From: Phaeodactylibacter sp. | GTDB taxonomy: Bacteria > Bacteroidota > Bacteroidia > Chitinophagales > Saprospiraceae | DNA: 41,315 bases | Assembly: GCA_024102975.1 (NCBI GenBank) | Contig: JAGFJD010000387.1 | Coordinates: 1 to 41,315, forward strand | Reading direction: 5' to 3' | Shown: in pieces, positions 1 to 8,435 of the stretch | Position numbering within the stretch: position 1 is the stretch's first letter | Layout: each line of letters begins with the position of its first letter | Notes under the pieces: generated by a model | The model's database searches: none | Seen by the model: only the letters and a program-made list of their open reading frames with translations | What the model was told of the DNA's origin: nothing | Program-made: the position numbers and the translations under genes

Positions 1-14
1 ATCCCGCCGTCACC
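1..14 (+). other. Possible 3' end of a tRNA gene cut by the window edge
   Basis: The first bases can be read as the end of a tRNA: the 3' strand of a T-stem (CCCGC), a seven-base acceptor strand (CGTCACC) and a discriminator G. The same 16 bases (ATCCCGCCGTCACCGC) recur at 335-350, where they follow a T-arm-like GCGGGTTCGAG at 296-306. The 5' part lies outside the window, so this cannot be confirmed here. It could equally be one copy of a short dispersed repeat. Confidence 0.3.
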
Positions 15-20
15 GCTGCC

Positions 21-46
21 ACAGAAGAGCCTACCGGCTCTTCTGT
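21..46 (+). terminator. Hairpin before tRNA-Pro, possible terminator
   Basis: A perfect 11-bp stem, ACAGAAGAGCC (21-31) with GGCTCTTCTGT (36-46), closes on a TACC loop. It is followed by GCTTTC rather than a clean T-run, so it is a weaker terminator candidate than the one at 354. It separates whatever lies to the left from the tRNA-Pro gene that starts six bases later, and may also act in RNA processing. Confidence 0.5.
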
Positions 47-51
47 GCTTT

Positions 52-126
52 CGGGGCATAGCGCAGCCCGGTTAGCGCGCCTGCTTTGGGAGCAGGAGGC
101 CGCAGGTTCGAATCCTGCTGCCCCGA
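52..126 (+). tRNA. tRNA-Pro (anticodon UGG)
   Basis: A full cloverleaf can be drawn. The acceptor CGGGGCA (52-58) pairs with TGCCCCG (119-125). The anticodon arm is CCTGC-TTTGGGA-GCAGG, giving anticodon TGG for proline. The T-arm is GCAGG-TTCGAAT-CCTGC. The discriminator is A126 and the CCA end is not encoded, since the following bases are CAA. It is the only complete tRNA in the window and marks the left flank of the polysaccharide locus. No integrase gene and no second copy of its 3' end were seen, so there is no direct sign that it served as an integration site. Confidence 0.93.
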
Positions 127-238
127 CAATGAATTTTTTCATTCAGAAATCCACCCTGTGACGTGGGTGAGTGCCCGCCTTCGCGTAAAGCTTGCGCCTC
201 CGCTAAAGCTTCAGCGACACGCGGACGGCGGGTGAAAG

Positions 239-288
239 CTGAAACCACTCCCGCTCGAATGAGCGGACTAAACCGGCATACGCTGAAA
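239..288 (+). repeat. Direct repeat, copy 1 (about 50 bp)
   Basis: Starts CTGAAACCACTCCCGCTC and ends GGCATACGCTGAAA. It matches 406-456 with a handful of substitutions and a one-base length difference. Each copy contains a small hairpin, CCGCTC...GAGCGG. The pair brackets the terminator at 354-395. Confidence 0.8.
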
Positions 289-353
289 GGGGTATCGCGG
301 GTTCGAGCACGAAGTACACGACCGCATGGGAGTAATCCCGCCGTCACCGCCAT

Positions 354-395
354 AGCCCGCTTAGGCACAATGCCTGGGCGGGCTTTTCTGTTTTA
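354..395 (+). terminator. Intrinsic terminator
   Basis: The outer stem AGCCCGC (354-360) pairs with GCGGGCT (378-384). An inner stem AGGCA (363-367) pairs with TGCCT (371-375). The structure runs into TTTTCTGTTTT. This is a textbook Rho-independent terminator on the + strand and would end a transcript coming from the tRNA-Pro side or from an unrecognised small RNA between 128 and 353. Confidence 0.8.
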
Positions 396-405
396 TGGCC
401 TGTAA

Positions 406-456
406 CTGAAACCACTCCCGCTCGGGTGAGCGGGATTAAACCGGCATACTCTGAAA
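406..456 (+). repeat. Direct repeat, copy 2 (about 51 bp)
   Basis: This is the second copy of the 239-288 repeat. It has the same CTGAAACCACTCCCGCTC start and the same TAAACCGGCATAC core. The internal hairpin is CCCGCTC with GAGCGGG. It ends 17 bases before the stop end of the lacI-type gene on the opposite strand. Confidence 0.8.
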
Positions 457-473
457 CAAGTTAATGACTTTTT

Positions 474-1496
474 TTACCTTGTCGACCCCCTCACGATCAG
501 GCGCGTTTTGAGGATTATGGTTTCAATCGCATGTTCTCTCTTGGCGCGGCTCTGGTTGATCAGCTTGAGCGCCATTTTTCCGGCTTCCCGTCCGATATCA
601 TGGGCTCGTTGTTCGACAGTGGTGAGCGGTGGAGAAACCATCTCAGCCACCGGTTCGTTGGTGAACCCGATGAATGATACTTCATCCGGGACTTTATAGC
701 CGAGGCGCTGAAACTCGTTCATGGCGCCGATGGCAACCCGGTCAGACACCCCAAACACCGCGTCGGGAACAGGAGTGGAAGCGATGAGCTTGCGGGCCGC
801 CATGACGCCCTCCTCATAAGTATAGCCTGAAGTCAGGATCAACTGGTCGCCGGAATACAGCCCGTGCTTTTTCAGGGCAGCCCGGTAGCCTTCCTTGCGG
901 TCCCTTGCCAGAGACAGCGTATCGTGCCCCGCCAGGTGGGCGATCCGCTTGCACCCTGTGGAGATCAGGTATTCCACTGCATTGAAGGCGCCTTCAAAAT
1001 CGTCGACAACGATCTTGGAGGTGGGCACTTCTTCGATGAACCGGTCAAAAAATACCAGCGGCACTTTGCGGTTCAGCACCTCCTGCAGGTGCCCGAAATC
1101 CCGGTTCTCGTGGGTCGGCGCCATGATGAGGGCATCGGTGCGGCTCAGCAGGAAGTTCTCCACGTCTCTCTTTTCCCGCTCCTGGTCGTCGTTCACGTTG
1201 GCGATGATGACGTTGAACGCCGTATCGAATACGGCAGATTGTATGCCGGTTATCACTCTGGCAAAGAAGTTCTCTTCTACATTAGGGACGAGCACCCCGA
1301 TGAGGTTCGACCGGTTCTTTACCAGGTTGGACGCGAAGGGGTTGGGTTTGTAATTCAGTTGCTCTGCCAGTTCGACAACGGCCTTTTTAGTCTCCGGGTT
1401 AATGTCCGGGACATCCCGCAGCGCTCTGGATACCGTCGAAATGGACACGCCGAGTTTGATCGCAATGTCCCGCATGGTGGTAGGGCCTCCTTTCAT
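474..1496 (-). CDS. LacI/GalR-family transcriptional regulator of the locus
   Basis: The 340-residue protein has full LacI-family architecture. The N-terminal helix-turn-helix spans about residues 7-30, with VSISTVSRAL as recognition segment. A hinge follows (YKPNPFASNL, about 50-59), then a periplasmic-binding-protein-like effector domain from LIGVLVPNVEENFF to the end. The ATG at 1496 gives the usual short lead before TMRDIA. It is divergent from the susC operon, with about 220 bp between the two starts. That interval carries sites (1574-1605) with the central CG expected for this family, which recur in front of four other units. The likely role is a sugar-responsive repressor of the PUL and possibly of itself. 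The inducer is unknown; a released monosaccharide or an oxidation-pathway intermediate would be the natural guess. Confidence 0.93.
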   Translation of the reverse strand: MKGGPTTMRDIAIKLGVSISTVSRALRDVPDINPETKKAVVELAEQLNYKPNPFASNLVKNRSNLIGVLVPNVEENFFARVITGIQSAVFDTAFNVIIANVNDDQEREKRDVENFLLSRTDALIMAPTHENRDFGHLQEVLNRKVPLVFFDRFIEEVPTSKIVVDDFEGAFNAVEYLISTGCKRIAHLAGHDTLSLARDRKEGYRAALKKHGLYSGDQLILTSGYTYEEGVMAARKLIASTPVPDAVFGVSDRVAIGAMNEFQRLGYKVPDEVSFIGFTNEPVAEMVSPPLTTVEQRAHDIGREAGKMALKLINQSRAKREHAIETIILKTRLIVRGSTR

Positions 1497-1573
1497 TTTT
1501 TCCTGGTTTTTCAGCTCTTATTTGGTATCTGCCTCTAAATTAATAAAGGCCGCCAACTCTGCCAAACAAATTG

Positions 1574-1605
1574 GTTGCCGGAAATATTGCAAACGTTGCC
1601 GGAAA
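1574..1605. promoter_or_regulatory. LacI-type operator in the lacI-susC divergent region (with extra half-site)
   Basis: GTTGCCGGAAA occurs twice, at 1574-1584 and 1595-1605, exactly 21 bp apart, about two helical turns. The second lies in AAACGTTGCCGGAAA, a full match to the right half of the locus-wide palindrome; its left half (ATATTGCAA) is degenerate. The site ends 111 bp before the susC ATG and starts 77 bp before the regulator's own start, so it could control both directions. The assignment to the adjacent LacI-type protein is inference from position and central CG. Confidence 0.65.
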
Positions 1606-1716
1606 GGGTTTTTTGGGAAAATACTAACAAACATGCCGCTCTGAGGAAAAAAAAGAAATTATTCACGCTTATTTTTACTCGGAATCACAAATATTCAAAA
1701 CCAAATTATTACCGTG

Positions 1717-4700
1717 ATGAGGCAGAGGTCATTTGTTTTATTCTTCTTATTGCTTGCCGGAATGGCCGCCCGGGCCCAAACCGTCAAAGGTGTGGTAAGC
1801 GATGCTGTTACCGGCGAACCCTTGATCGGCGCTACTGTTTCCGTCAAGGGTGTTACTCTTGGGACGATCACGGATTACGATGGAAATTACGAACTGGAGC
1901 TGCCCGATGGGCAGGGCGATCCCATTCTGGTGGCCAGTTACCTGGGGTATGTCACTGTGGAAGAGCCATTAGGTAACCGGACGGAGGCTGATTTTCAGCT
2001 CCAGCCGGACGCCACTGATCTGGAAGAGGTCGTGGTGGTCGGTTATGGCACCCAGAGCCGCCGCAAGGTGATCAGTGCCATTGCATCCCTCGATGATGAA
2101 AAGATCAAAGACCTGCCTGTCGCCGGCCTGGACCAGGCGCTGCAGGGGCAGGTCGCGGGGGTGAACGTAAGCCAGGCCGGCGGTGCGCCCGGCAGCGGCG
2201 TCTCCGTCCGCATCAGAGGCGTGGGTTCGATCGGCGCGGGCAGCGAGCCCCTTTACGTAATCGACGGCTACCCGTTCTACAATTCCGGAGGGGCCGGCGG
2301 CAACCCGCTCAACTTCATCAACCCGGCGGATATCGAAAAGATCGACGTCCTTAAAGATGCTTCCGCTACGGCCATCTATGGTTCCCGGGGCGCCAACGGA
2401 GTGATCATGATCACGACCAAAAGGGGAAAACAGGGTCAGTCGCGCATACAGTTCAGCATGTCGGAGGGCTTTCAGGAACTGGGCAAAACCATCGGGATGA
2501 TGGGCGCTGAAGAGTACACGCAGTTCGTTGCCGAAGCGCGGAACAACTATTATTCGGCTTTGGGCTTTGACCCGGAAGACAACAATATCTTCCGCTTCAT
2601 CAATGTGGGCAACGTGGCGATGATCCCCGATTTTTCTCCTTTCCGCGACAGTACTGGCAAGTATCCGGGCTTTGGCGGGGAAACGGACTGGCTGGATCAG
2701 ATTTTTCAGCGGGCGCCGATCCGGAACTACCAGCTCACCGCTTCCGGCGGGACGGAAAATATACAGTACGCCATTACCGGTGGCTATTTCTTTCAGGAGG
2801 GGATCGTGAGGGGCACCGATTTCGAGCGGTTCAACCTGCGCGCCAATATCGATGCCCAGATCACGCCAAAGATAAAAGCGGGCATCAGCCTTTCGCCTTC
2901 CTTCTCTATCCGGAACGACCGCAATACGGCCGGCAACTTCTTCAACGGCGGCATCATCAACGCCGCTATGGTCATGCCGCCCACTGTGCCGGTTTACGAA
3001 CCCGACGGCTCCTACTTTTCAATACGGGTACGCGGAGCGGACCGGTTCAATACCCGCCTGTTCGACCAGAACAACCGGGTGGTCAACCCTACGGCGCCTC
3101 AGCTGCCGGGCGTGGAAAACCCCAGGCACCTCATCGACAACGCCATCGCCGAACGCAACGAAATCCGTACCATCGGCAATATCTTCCTCGATTACGAGCC
3201 CATCCGCGGCCTGCACCTGCGCACCTCTCTGGCCGCTGACGTGTGGAACGACCGGGGCCGCAACTTCACGTATCAGATCAATGAATTTGTGGACCCTCCC
3301 TCCGCCTCGCAGTTTGCCAACCAAACCTTCAACTGGCTGAGCGAAACCACGGCCACTTATGAATTCCAGATTGGCCGGCCTCACCAGTTTACGGCTCTTG
3401 TGGGCTACACCGCCCAGAAAAACACGGCGGAAGGCATTAACGTACGGGCAACGGAATACTCTGCGGTGTTCAATCCATACATCGACCCCAACCTGGCCAC
3501 TGTCAGCGGCGGCGGCGCGTTCGAATCGCCCTGGTCGCTCGAATCCTATCTGGCCCGCCTGAACTATGGCTTCCGGGATAAATACCTGCTGACGCTCACC
3601 TACCGCCGGGATGGCTCTTCCCGCTTCGGGCCAGGCAACCGGTATGGGGATTTTCCGTCTGTCGCTGTGGGCTGGCGCGTTTCGGAAGAGCCGTTCCTGA
3701 AGAATGCCGGCTGGCTGGCAGACCTCAAACTGCGCGGCAGCTACGGCCTTGCCGGCAATTTTGAGATCGGCAATTTCCAGTGGGTGGGCCTGGTCAACTC
3801 GGTCAATTACGTGTTTGGCCCGGGCGCGGGGCAGGTGGTGAGCGGCGCCATCCAGACTTCGCCCAACAACGAGTCGCTGACCTGGGAGAAAAGCGCGCAA
3901 CTCAACGCCGGAATGGACATCAGCCTTTTCGACTACCGGGTGAAGCTCATCCTCGATTATTATACCAAAACGACCACTGACCTGCTGCTGGACGCCCAGC
4001 TGCCCTATTCCTCCGGTTTCGTGAGCTTCACGCAAAACGTCGGCGAAATGATCAACCGGGGATGGGAGTTCACCGTCTCCACCCTCAATGTGGAAAGCCG
4101 GAACTTCAACTGGACTACCGACTTTAATATTTCCTACAATGAAAACGAAGTCACCGGCCTGTCGGCAGAGGGAGAGCGCATCTTCACCGGCGATTACCAC
4201 ATCACGCAGAAGGGCCACCCGGTTGGCAATTTCTTCGGTTATGTATCCGAAGGGGTCTACCTCAACCAGGAAGAGGTCGAACAGCACGGCGTCACCCTTC
4301 AGAACGCCAGCCCCTATCCCGGCGCGCGCCGCTATGCCGACCTCAACGGGGACGGGCGGATCGACGGCGACGACCAAACCATTATCGGCAGCCCGCTGCC
4401 CGACTTCATCCTGGGCTTCAGCAACCGGGTTTCCTACAAGGGGTTTGACCTGAGCGTACAGGTCAACGGCGTGTTCGGAAATGAGATCTACAACGTCGGC
4501 CGCGCCATCACCGAAAGCGGCGCCGGCTTCCACAACAATACCATGCGGGTGTGGGAAGAGCGCTATATCTCTCCGGAACAACCGGGCAACGGGCAGATCC
4601 CCCTGGTGCAGGCCGGCACCATCTGGAACAACGAGCTGCGCGGTTCTCACCTGGTGGAAGACGGCTCTTTTGTCCGGATCCGGAATGTCACGTTCGGCTA

Positions 4701-4908
4701 CCAACTGCCCGCCGGGGCAACCGGTAAAATAGGCATGCAATCGCTCCGCTTTTACTTCAGCGGGCAGAACCTCTATACGTTCACCGATTACCTGGGCTTT
4801 GACCCCGAGGTCAGTTCCCAGGGCACTTCTCAGCTCCTGGGCGGCATTGACTTCGGAGGGTATCCGTTGCCGCGGATCTTTACTTTCGGGCTGAATGCTT
4901 CCTTTTAA
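1717..4908 (+). CDS. SusC/RagA-type TonB-dependent outer-membrane transporter
   Basis: About 1063 residues, normal for SusC. The N-terminal signal peptide (FVLFFLLLAGMAARAQ) is followed by a carboxypeptidase-regulatory-like domain (VKGVVSDAVTGEPLIGATV). Then come the EEVVVVGYG TonB-box-like segment, a plug domain (LDQALQGQVAGVNVSQAGG, GSRGANGVIMITTKRG) and a long beta-barrel ending in an aromatic-terminated strand (FGLNASF). I use ATG 1717; a GTG sits directly before it at 1714. It imports oligosaccharides bound by the SusD partner that starts 20 bases downstream. As first gene of the operon it lies behind the operator at 1574-1605. The substrate cannot be read from the sequence. Confidence 0.97.
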   Translation: MRQRSFVLFFLLLAGMAARAQTVKGVVSDAVTGEPLIGATVSVKGVTLGTITDYDGNYELELPDGQGDPILVASYLGYVTVEEPLGNRTEADFQLQPDATDLEEVVVVGYGTQSRRKVISAIASLDDEKIKDLPVAGLDQALQGQVAGVNVSQAGGAPGSGVSVRIRGVGSIGAGSEPLYVIDGYPFYNSGGAGGNPLNFINPADIEKIDVLKDASATAIYGSRGANGVIMITTKRGKQGQSRIQFSMSEGFQELGKTIGMMGAEEYTQFVAEARNNYYSALGFDPEDNNIFRFINVGNVAMIPDFSPFRDSTGKYPGFGGETDWLDQIFQRAPIRNYQLTASGGTENIQYAITGGYFFQEGIVRGTDFERFNLRANIDAQITPKIKAGISLSPSFSIRNDRNTAGNFFNGGIINAAMVMPPTVPVYEPDGSYFSIRVRGADRFNTRLFDQNNRVVNPTAPQLPGVENPRHLIDNAIAERNEIRTIGNIFLDYEPIRGLHLRTSLAADVWNDRGRNFTYQINEFVDPPSASQFANQTFNWLSETTATYEFQIGRPHQFTALVGYTAQKNTAEGINVRATEYSAVFNPYIDPNLATVSGGGAFESPWSLESYLARLNYGFRDKYLLTLTYRRDGSSRFGPGNRYGDFPSVAVGWRVSEEPFLKNAGWLADLKLRGSYGLAGNFEIGNFQWVGLVNSVNYVFGPGAGQVVSGAIQTSPNNESLTWEKSAQLNAGMDISLFDYRVKLILDYYTKTTTDLLLDAQLPYSSGFVSFTQNVGEMINRGWEFTVSTLNVESRNFNWTTDFNISYNENEVTGLSAEGERIFTGDYHITQKGHPVGNFFGYVSEGVYLNQEEVEQHGVTLQNASPYPGARRYADLNGDGRIDGDDQTIIGSPLPDFILGFSNRVSYKGFDLSVQVNGVFGNEIYNVGRAITESGAGFHNNTMRVWEERYISPEQPGNGQIPLVQAGTIWNNELRGSHLVEDGSFVRIRNVTFGYQLPAGATGKIGMQSLRFYFSGQNLYTFTDYLGFDPEVSSQGTSQLLGGIDFGGYPLPRIFTFGLNASF

Positions 4909-4928
4909 CCTTCGAAAACTTTCGCACC

Positions 4929-6416
4929 ATGACTACTTACCATAAAGCTTTCATTTTATTCATTCTGGCAACAGCCGCCACGGCCTGCGGCGAAGATTTT
5001 CTGGACCTCAAGCCGGTCAACAGCCGCAACTCGGAGACCGCTTTCCAGACAGAAGAGGACATTGCCCTGGCGGTCAACGGTGCCTACGACCCGCTTCAGG
5101 AGCGGTTTTTCAATGGTACGACTGACGGCGTCCCGGCGGGCCATGGCATGTTCGCCGCCGACATCATGTCCATGGGAGAACACCGATCGGACAATACTTA
5201 TCCGCCGCCCAACGGCCTGGACCAGTTCTGGAATGACCGCTGGAACGACTTCTCCCGCTTCCGCCTCACCGCCGAGAATACCGTTCTGGCAGATATGTAC
5301 TACAAGTGTTATCAGGGCATCCACGCCTGCAATAAAGTGCTGGCGGTGATAGATGGCATTGAGATGAGCGAGGATAAATACCGGCAGTATACCGGCGAGA
5401 TGTACTTCCTGCGCGGCTTTTACCACTATATGCTGGTTTTGAATTTTGGCGGGTGCCCGGTTATCACCGAAGTGTTTGAAAGCCCGGAGCAGGCGTATCA
5501 GCTCATGCGGCCTACTGAGCCGGAAACCTACGCACAGGCGGAAGCGGATTTCCGGGAAGCCGCCAACCGCCTGCCGCAGAAGAAAGATTACGAGGGCCTG
5601 GATATCGGCAGGGCCACCAGAGGCGCCGCCCTGGGCATGCTCGGCAAGGCTTTCCTGCAGCAGCACAAATGGGCGGAAGCCATCGCCACCTTCGACGAAC
5701 TCATCGCCCTGAACGAGTACAAGCTCAACAACAAGTTTGAAGACAGCTTTGCCGGCGAACTGGCCAATACCAACCAGGAAAGCATTTTCGAGGTGCAGTT
5801 CAAATTCGACGACAACAACCGCTCGGAGACTGGCCGCTACGGCACCTGGTCCACTTATTATGAAATTGCGGTGCCTACATCTGAGATGCTCAACGCCTTT
5901 TATCCCAACGACAAACGGTACGCCCTGACGATCGGAAGAGGGGGGTCGCCCCTGCGCGACGCCTTCATCAAATACCCGGGTTTTGAAGAAACGCCCTTCC
6001 TTTTCGGCATTTACGACGGCGACAACTTTGTAGTGCTTCGCTATGCAGATGTCCTGCTTTCCTACGCTGAAGCCGAGAATGAGCTGAACGGCCCCACTTC
6101 CAGGGCTTTCGAGATGCTCAACGCCGTGCACGCCCACCCGCGCACCGGCCTGGCGCCTTTCACCGCTGCGGAACTTCCGGACCAGGAAAGCTTCCGCCAG
6201 GAGCTGCGCCGGGAGCGCCGGGCCGAGCTCGCCTGGGAAGGGCAGCGCTGGTACGACCTGAAGCGCTACGGCAAAGAGTACCTGCTGCAAACCATGAATG
6301 CCTTCCTGGCTAACAAGGAAGGAGGGAAAAGCATGGAGGAATACCAAATCCTGTACCCTATCCCCCAACAGGAGATCAACCTGAACCCGAATATGGAACA
6401 GAATACAGGGTGGTAA
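4929..6416 (+). CDS. SusD/RagB-type surface glycan-binding lipoprotein
   Basis: The 495 residues start with a lipoprotein signal ending at Cys20 (ATAATAC, then GEDFLDLKP, the classic SusD start). The all-helical TPR-like body shows family landmarks: YYKCYQGIHACNKVL, EMYFLRGFYHYMLVLNFGG, VVLRYADVLLSYAEAENEL and RRERRAELAWEGQRWYDLKRYG. The C-terminal YPIPQQEINLNPNMEQN closing motif is intact, so the protein is complete. It forms the lid of the SusC channel and captures oligosaccharides at the cell surface. It follows susC by 20 bases and its end overlaps only non-start codons of the next frame. Confidence 0.97.
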   Translation: MTTYHKAFILFILATAATACGEDFLDLKPVNSRNSETAFQTEEDIALAVNGAYDPLQERFFNGTTDGVPAGHGMFAADIMSMGEHRSDNTYPPPNGLDQFWNDRWNDFSRFRLTAENTVLADMYYKCYQGIHACNKVLAVIDGIEMSEDKYRQYTGEMYFLRGFYHYMLVLNFGGCPVITEVFESPEQAYQLMRPTEPETYAQAEADFREAANRLPQKKDYEGLDIGRATRGAALGMLGKAFLQQHKWAEAIATFDELIALNEYKLNNKFEDSFAGELANTNQESIFEVQFKFDDNNRSETGRYGTWSTYYEIAVPTSEMLNAFYPNDKRYALTIGRGGSPLRDAFIKYPGFEETPFLFGIYDGDNFVVLRYADVLLSYAEAENELNGPTSRAFEMLNAVHAHPRTGLAPFTAAELPDQESFRQELRRERRAELAWEGQRWYDLKRYGKEYLLQTMNAFLANKEGGKSMEEYQILYPIPQQEINLNPNMEQNTGW

Positions 6417-6430
6417 GTCACGAAATCAAA

Positions 6431-8431
6431 ATGAAAGAAGGACGCTCATTTATTCCGGCGGCGGCTCTGCTTGCCGCTTTGCTTTCCATGCTGGCGGCAC
6501 CCAACCTGGTTCACAGCCAGATCAGCCTGCAGTCCCCTTCGGGGAAGTTGTCTATCCAACTGGAGCTGGAGGACAGCCTTAGGTTCGCGCTGCAGGCAGG
6601 AGAACAAACCCTGTTCAGGGAAGCAACCCTTGCGATGGCCGCCGGCGAACGCCAGGCAGGCGCCCGGCCGGAACTGGTGCGGCAACAGGTGGAATACCAG
6701 GAAGAACAGATTGGGAACCACCTGGGCATCAGCCGCCGGCTGACAGTCAGGTATCAACGGGCCCTGTTTGAATTCAGGGAAGGGTACAGCCTGGAGTTTC
6801 GCTTGTTCGACAATGGAGTTGCTTACCGTTTCGTCACCGGCTGGGAAACCGATAGCCTCACCATCGACGATGAGACGCTGCGGATCGAACTTCCGGGCGA
6901 GGAAAAGGTGGAAGCCATCTATTCGGCAGCCCTGAGCCTCAATGGTTCCTATGAGGAGTTGTACCAGAAAAAGCCCGTCGGCCAACTGCCTGGAGACAGC
7001 CTGCTGTACTGCCCGCTGTTGCTGGCCTTTCCCAACGGCTGCAAGGTGGGCATACTGGATGCCGGCGTGGTTGACTACCCGGCCATGTATTTGCAGAAGA
7101 GGGGGAGGCGTTCCCTCATTGCCCGGTTCCCGCGCTACCCCAAAACGATCGTCCCCGGCAGTTGGCGGGAGTATGCCTTGTATGCGGTAGAAAGAGAGGA
7201 TTATATCGCCAGGAGCCCTGGGCAGAGAGCCTATCCCTGGCGTTTGTTCATTGTAGCCCGGGAAGACAAGGAATTGCTGGATAACCAGTTGGCTCTCGCT
7301 TTGTCCTCCCCGCCCGAACCAGGGGCCGATCATTCCTGGGTGCGCCCCGGCAAGTCCACCTGGGATTGGTGGCACGACAACAGCCTGGCCGGGCTTCCTT
7401 TTGGGGCCGGAATGAATACGGAAACCTACCGCCACTACATTGACTTTGCCGCCCGGCACGGCATCGAATACATTACCATCGACGAGGGTTGGTCGGCGGT
7501 GGAGGGCAGCGTGCTGGATGTCGTCCCGGAGATGGACCTGCCCGGCCTGCACCAATACGCAAAGTCGAAAGGAGTAGGCATCTTCCTGTGGGTGGCTTTC
7601 CGCCGCCTCCAGGGAGAAATGGAGGAAGCTATGGCACAGTTCCGGGAATGGGGCACCGCCGGGCTGAAGGTGGATTTTTTCGAGAGAGACGACCAGTTGA
7701 TGCTCACTCAGATAGAACAGCTTGCCCGGCAGGCGGCGGCGCACCGGCTGCTGCTCAACCTGCACGGCATCTGCAAGCCCTTTGGCCTGCAGCGCAAATA
7801 TCCGAACATCCTGAACCACGAAGGCGTGAAAGGGCTGGAGAACAACAAAGGCTTCAGCCGGCCCACAACCCCGGAGTACGCCCTCCAGATACCCTACATC
7901 CGAATGCTTGCCGGGTACATGGACTATACGCCGGGCGCCCTGCGCAACCGCTCGCCGGCTAACTTCTGCAGCAGCCCGGGCCAGCCGATGAGCATGGGCA
8001 CGCGCTGCCACCAACTGGCCATGTACGTCCTGTACTTCGCCCCCCTGCAGATGTTGTGCGACAGCCCCACCGAATACGAAAAAAGCCCGGAAACGATGGC
8101 TTTCCTTTCCGCTGTGCCTGCCGTCTGGGATGAAACCATCCCGCTGGGCGGCAAGGTGGGAGAATATGCCCTCATCGCCAGGAGGAAGGGAGAAGACTGG
8201 TATGTAGCGGCTATGGCCGCCGGGGAAGCCCGTGAGCTGGAAGCCGGCCTGAGCTTCCTTCCCGGCGGGCGGCAGTACGAAGCTACAGTGTGGATGGACG
8301 GCCCCAACGCCAGGCGGTTCGGCGAAGATTTTCAAATCTCAAAACAAACGGTAAGCCCTGCCTCGAAAAAGGCCCTTTCGCTGGCCCCCGGGGGAGGAGC
8401 CGTAATGATCATCAGTCCTGTAAAAAAATAA
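6431..8431 (+). CDS. GH97 glycoside hydrolase, probably retaining (alpha-galactosidase-like branch)
   Basis: From ATG 6431 (666 residues) there is a clear signal peptide ending near LVHSQ, so the enzyme is exported. The N-terminal super-sandwich starts ISLQSPSGKLSIQLEL. The (beta/alpha)8 barrel contains KSTWDWWHDNS, IEYITIDEGWSA, GLKVDFFERDD and NILNHEGVKGLE, followed by GYMDYTPGA. In this family inverting SusB-like enzymes have Gly where the retaining enzymes have an Asp nucleophile in KVDF. Here that Asp is residue 415, with a candidate acid/base Glu464 in NHE. This favours the retaining, alpha-galactosidase-type mechanism, though the substrate could be another alpha-linked sugar. A GTG at 6410 overlaps the susD stop but would place unneeded residues before the signal peptide. 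Confidence 0.93.
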   Translation: MKEGRSFIPAAALLAALLSMLAAPNLVHSQISLQSPSGKLSIQLELEDSLRFALQAGEQTLFREATLAMAAGERQAGARPELVRQQVEYQEEQIGNHLGISRRLTVRYQRALFEFREGYSLEFRLFDNGVAYRFVTGWETDSLTIDDETLRIELPGEEKVEAIYSAALSLNGSYEELYQKKPVGQLPGDSLLYCPLLLAFPNGCKVGILDAGVVDYPAMYLQKRGRRSLIARFPRYPKTIVPGSWREYALYAVEREDYIARSPGQRAYPWRLFIVAREDKELLDNQLALALSSPPEPGADHSWVRPGKSTWDWWHDNSLAGLPFGAGMNTETYRHYIDFAARHGIEYITIDEGWSAVEGSVLDVVPEMDLPGLHQYAKSKGVGIFLWVAFRRLQGEMEEAMAQFREWGTAGLKVDFFERDDQLMLTQIEQLARQAAAHRLLLNLHGICKPFGLQRKYPNILNHEGVKGLENNKGFSRPTTPEYALQIPYIRMLAGYMDYTPGALRNRSPANFCSSPGQPMSMGTRCHQLAMYVLYFAPLQMLCDSPTEYEKSPETMAFLSAVPAVWDETIPLGGKVGEYALIARRKGEDWYVAAMAAGEARELEAGLSFLPGGRQYEATVWMDGPNARRFGEDFQISKQTVSPASKKALSLAPGGGAVMIISPVKK

Positions 8432-8435
8432 ACAA

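Larger units (their letters stand above)
128..473. other. Gene-free stretch with repeats and a possible tRNA remnant
   Basis: I see no convincing protein gene here; the short open frames run through hairpins and repeats. It holds a family-type repeat fragment around 175-235 (Cs and Gs around AAAGCT, resembling 27517-27542), two ~50-bp direct repeats (239-288 and 406-456), a T-arm-like piece GCGGGTTCGAG at 296-306 separated by about 28 bases from ATCCCGCCGTCACCGC at 335-350, and a strong terminator at 354-395. A broken tRNA gene or a small RNA ending at that terminator is possible. Confidence 0.45.

Noticed and set aside
52..126. tRNA-Pro as attachment site of an integrated element
   Set aside because: No integrase, no copy of the tRNA 3' end on the other side of the locus and no phage or conjugation genes were seen.
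163..405. Short open frame of about 80 codons right of tRNA-Pro
   Set aside because: It runs through direct repeats and ends inside the terminator's T-run; composition is repeat-like and no domain is visible.
3019..8335. Several long minus-strand open frames opposite susC, susD and GH97
   Set aside because: They are antisense shadows typical of GC-rich coding DNA. The plus-strand proteins are full length and domain-complete.
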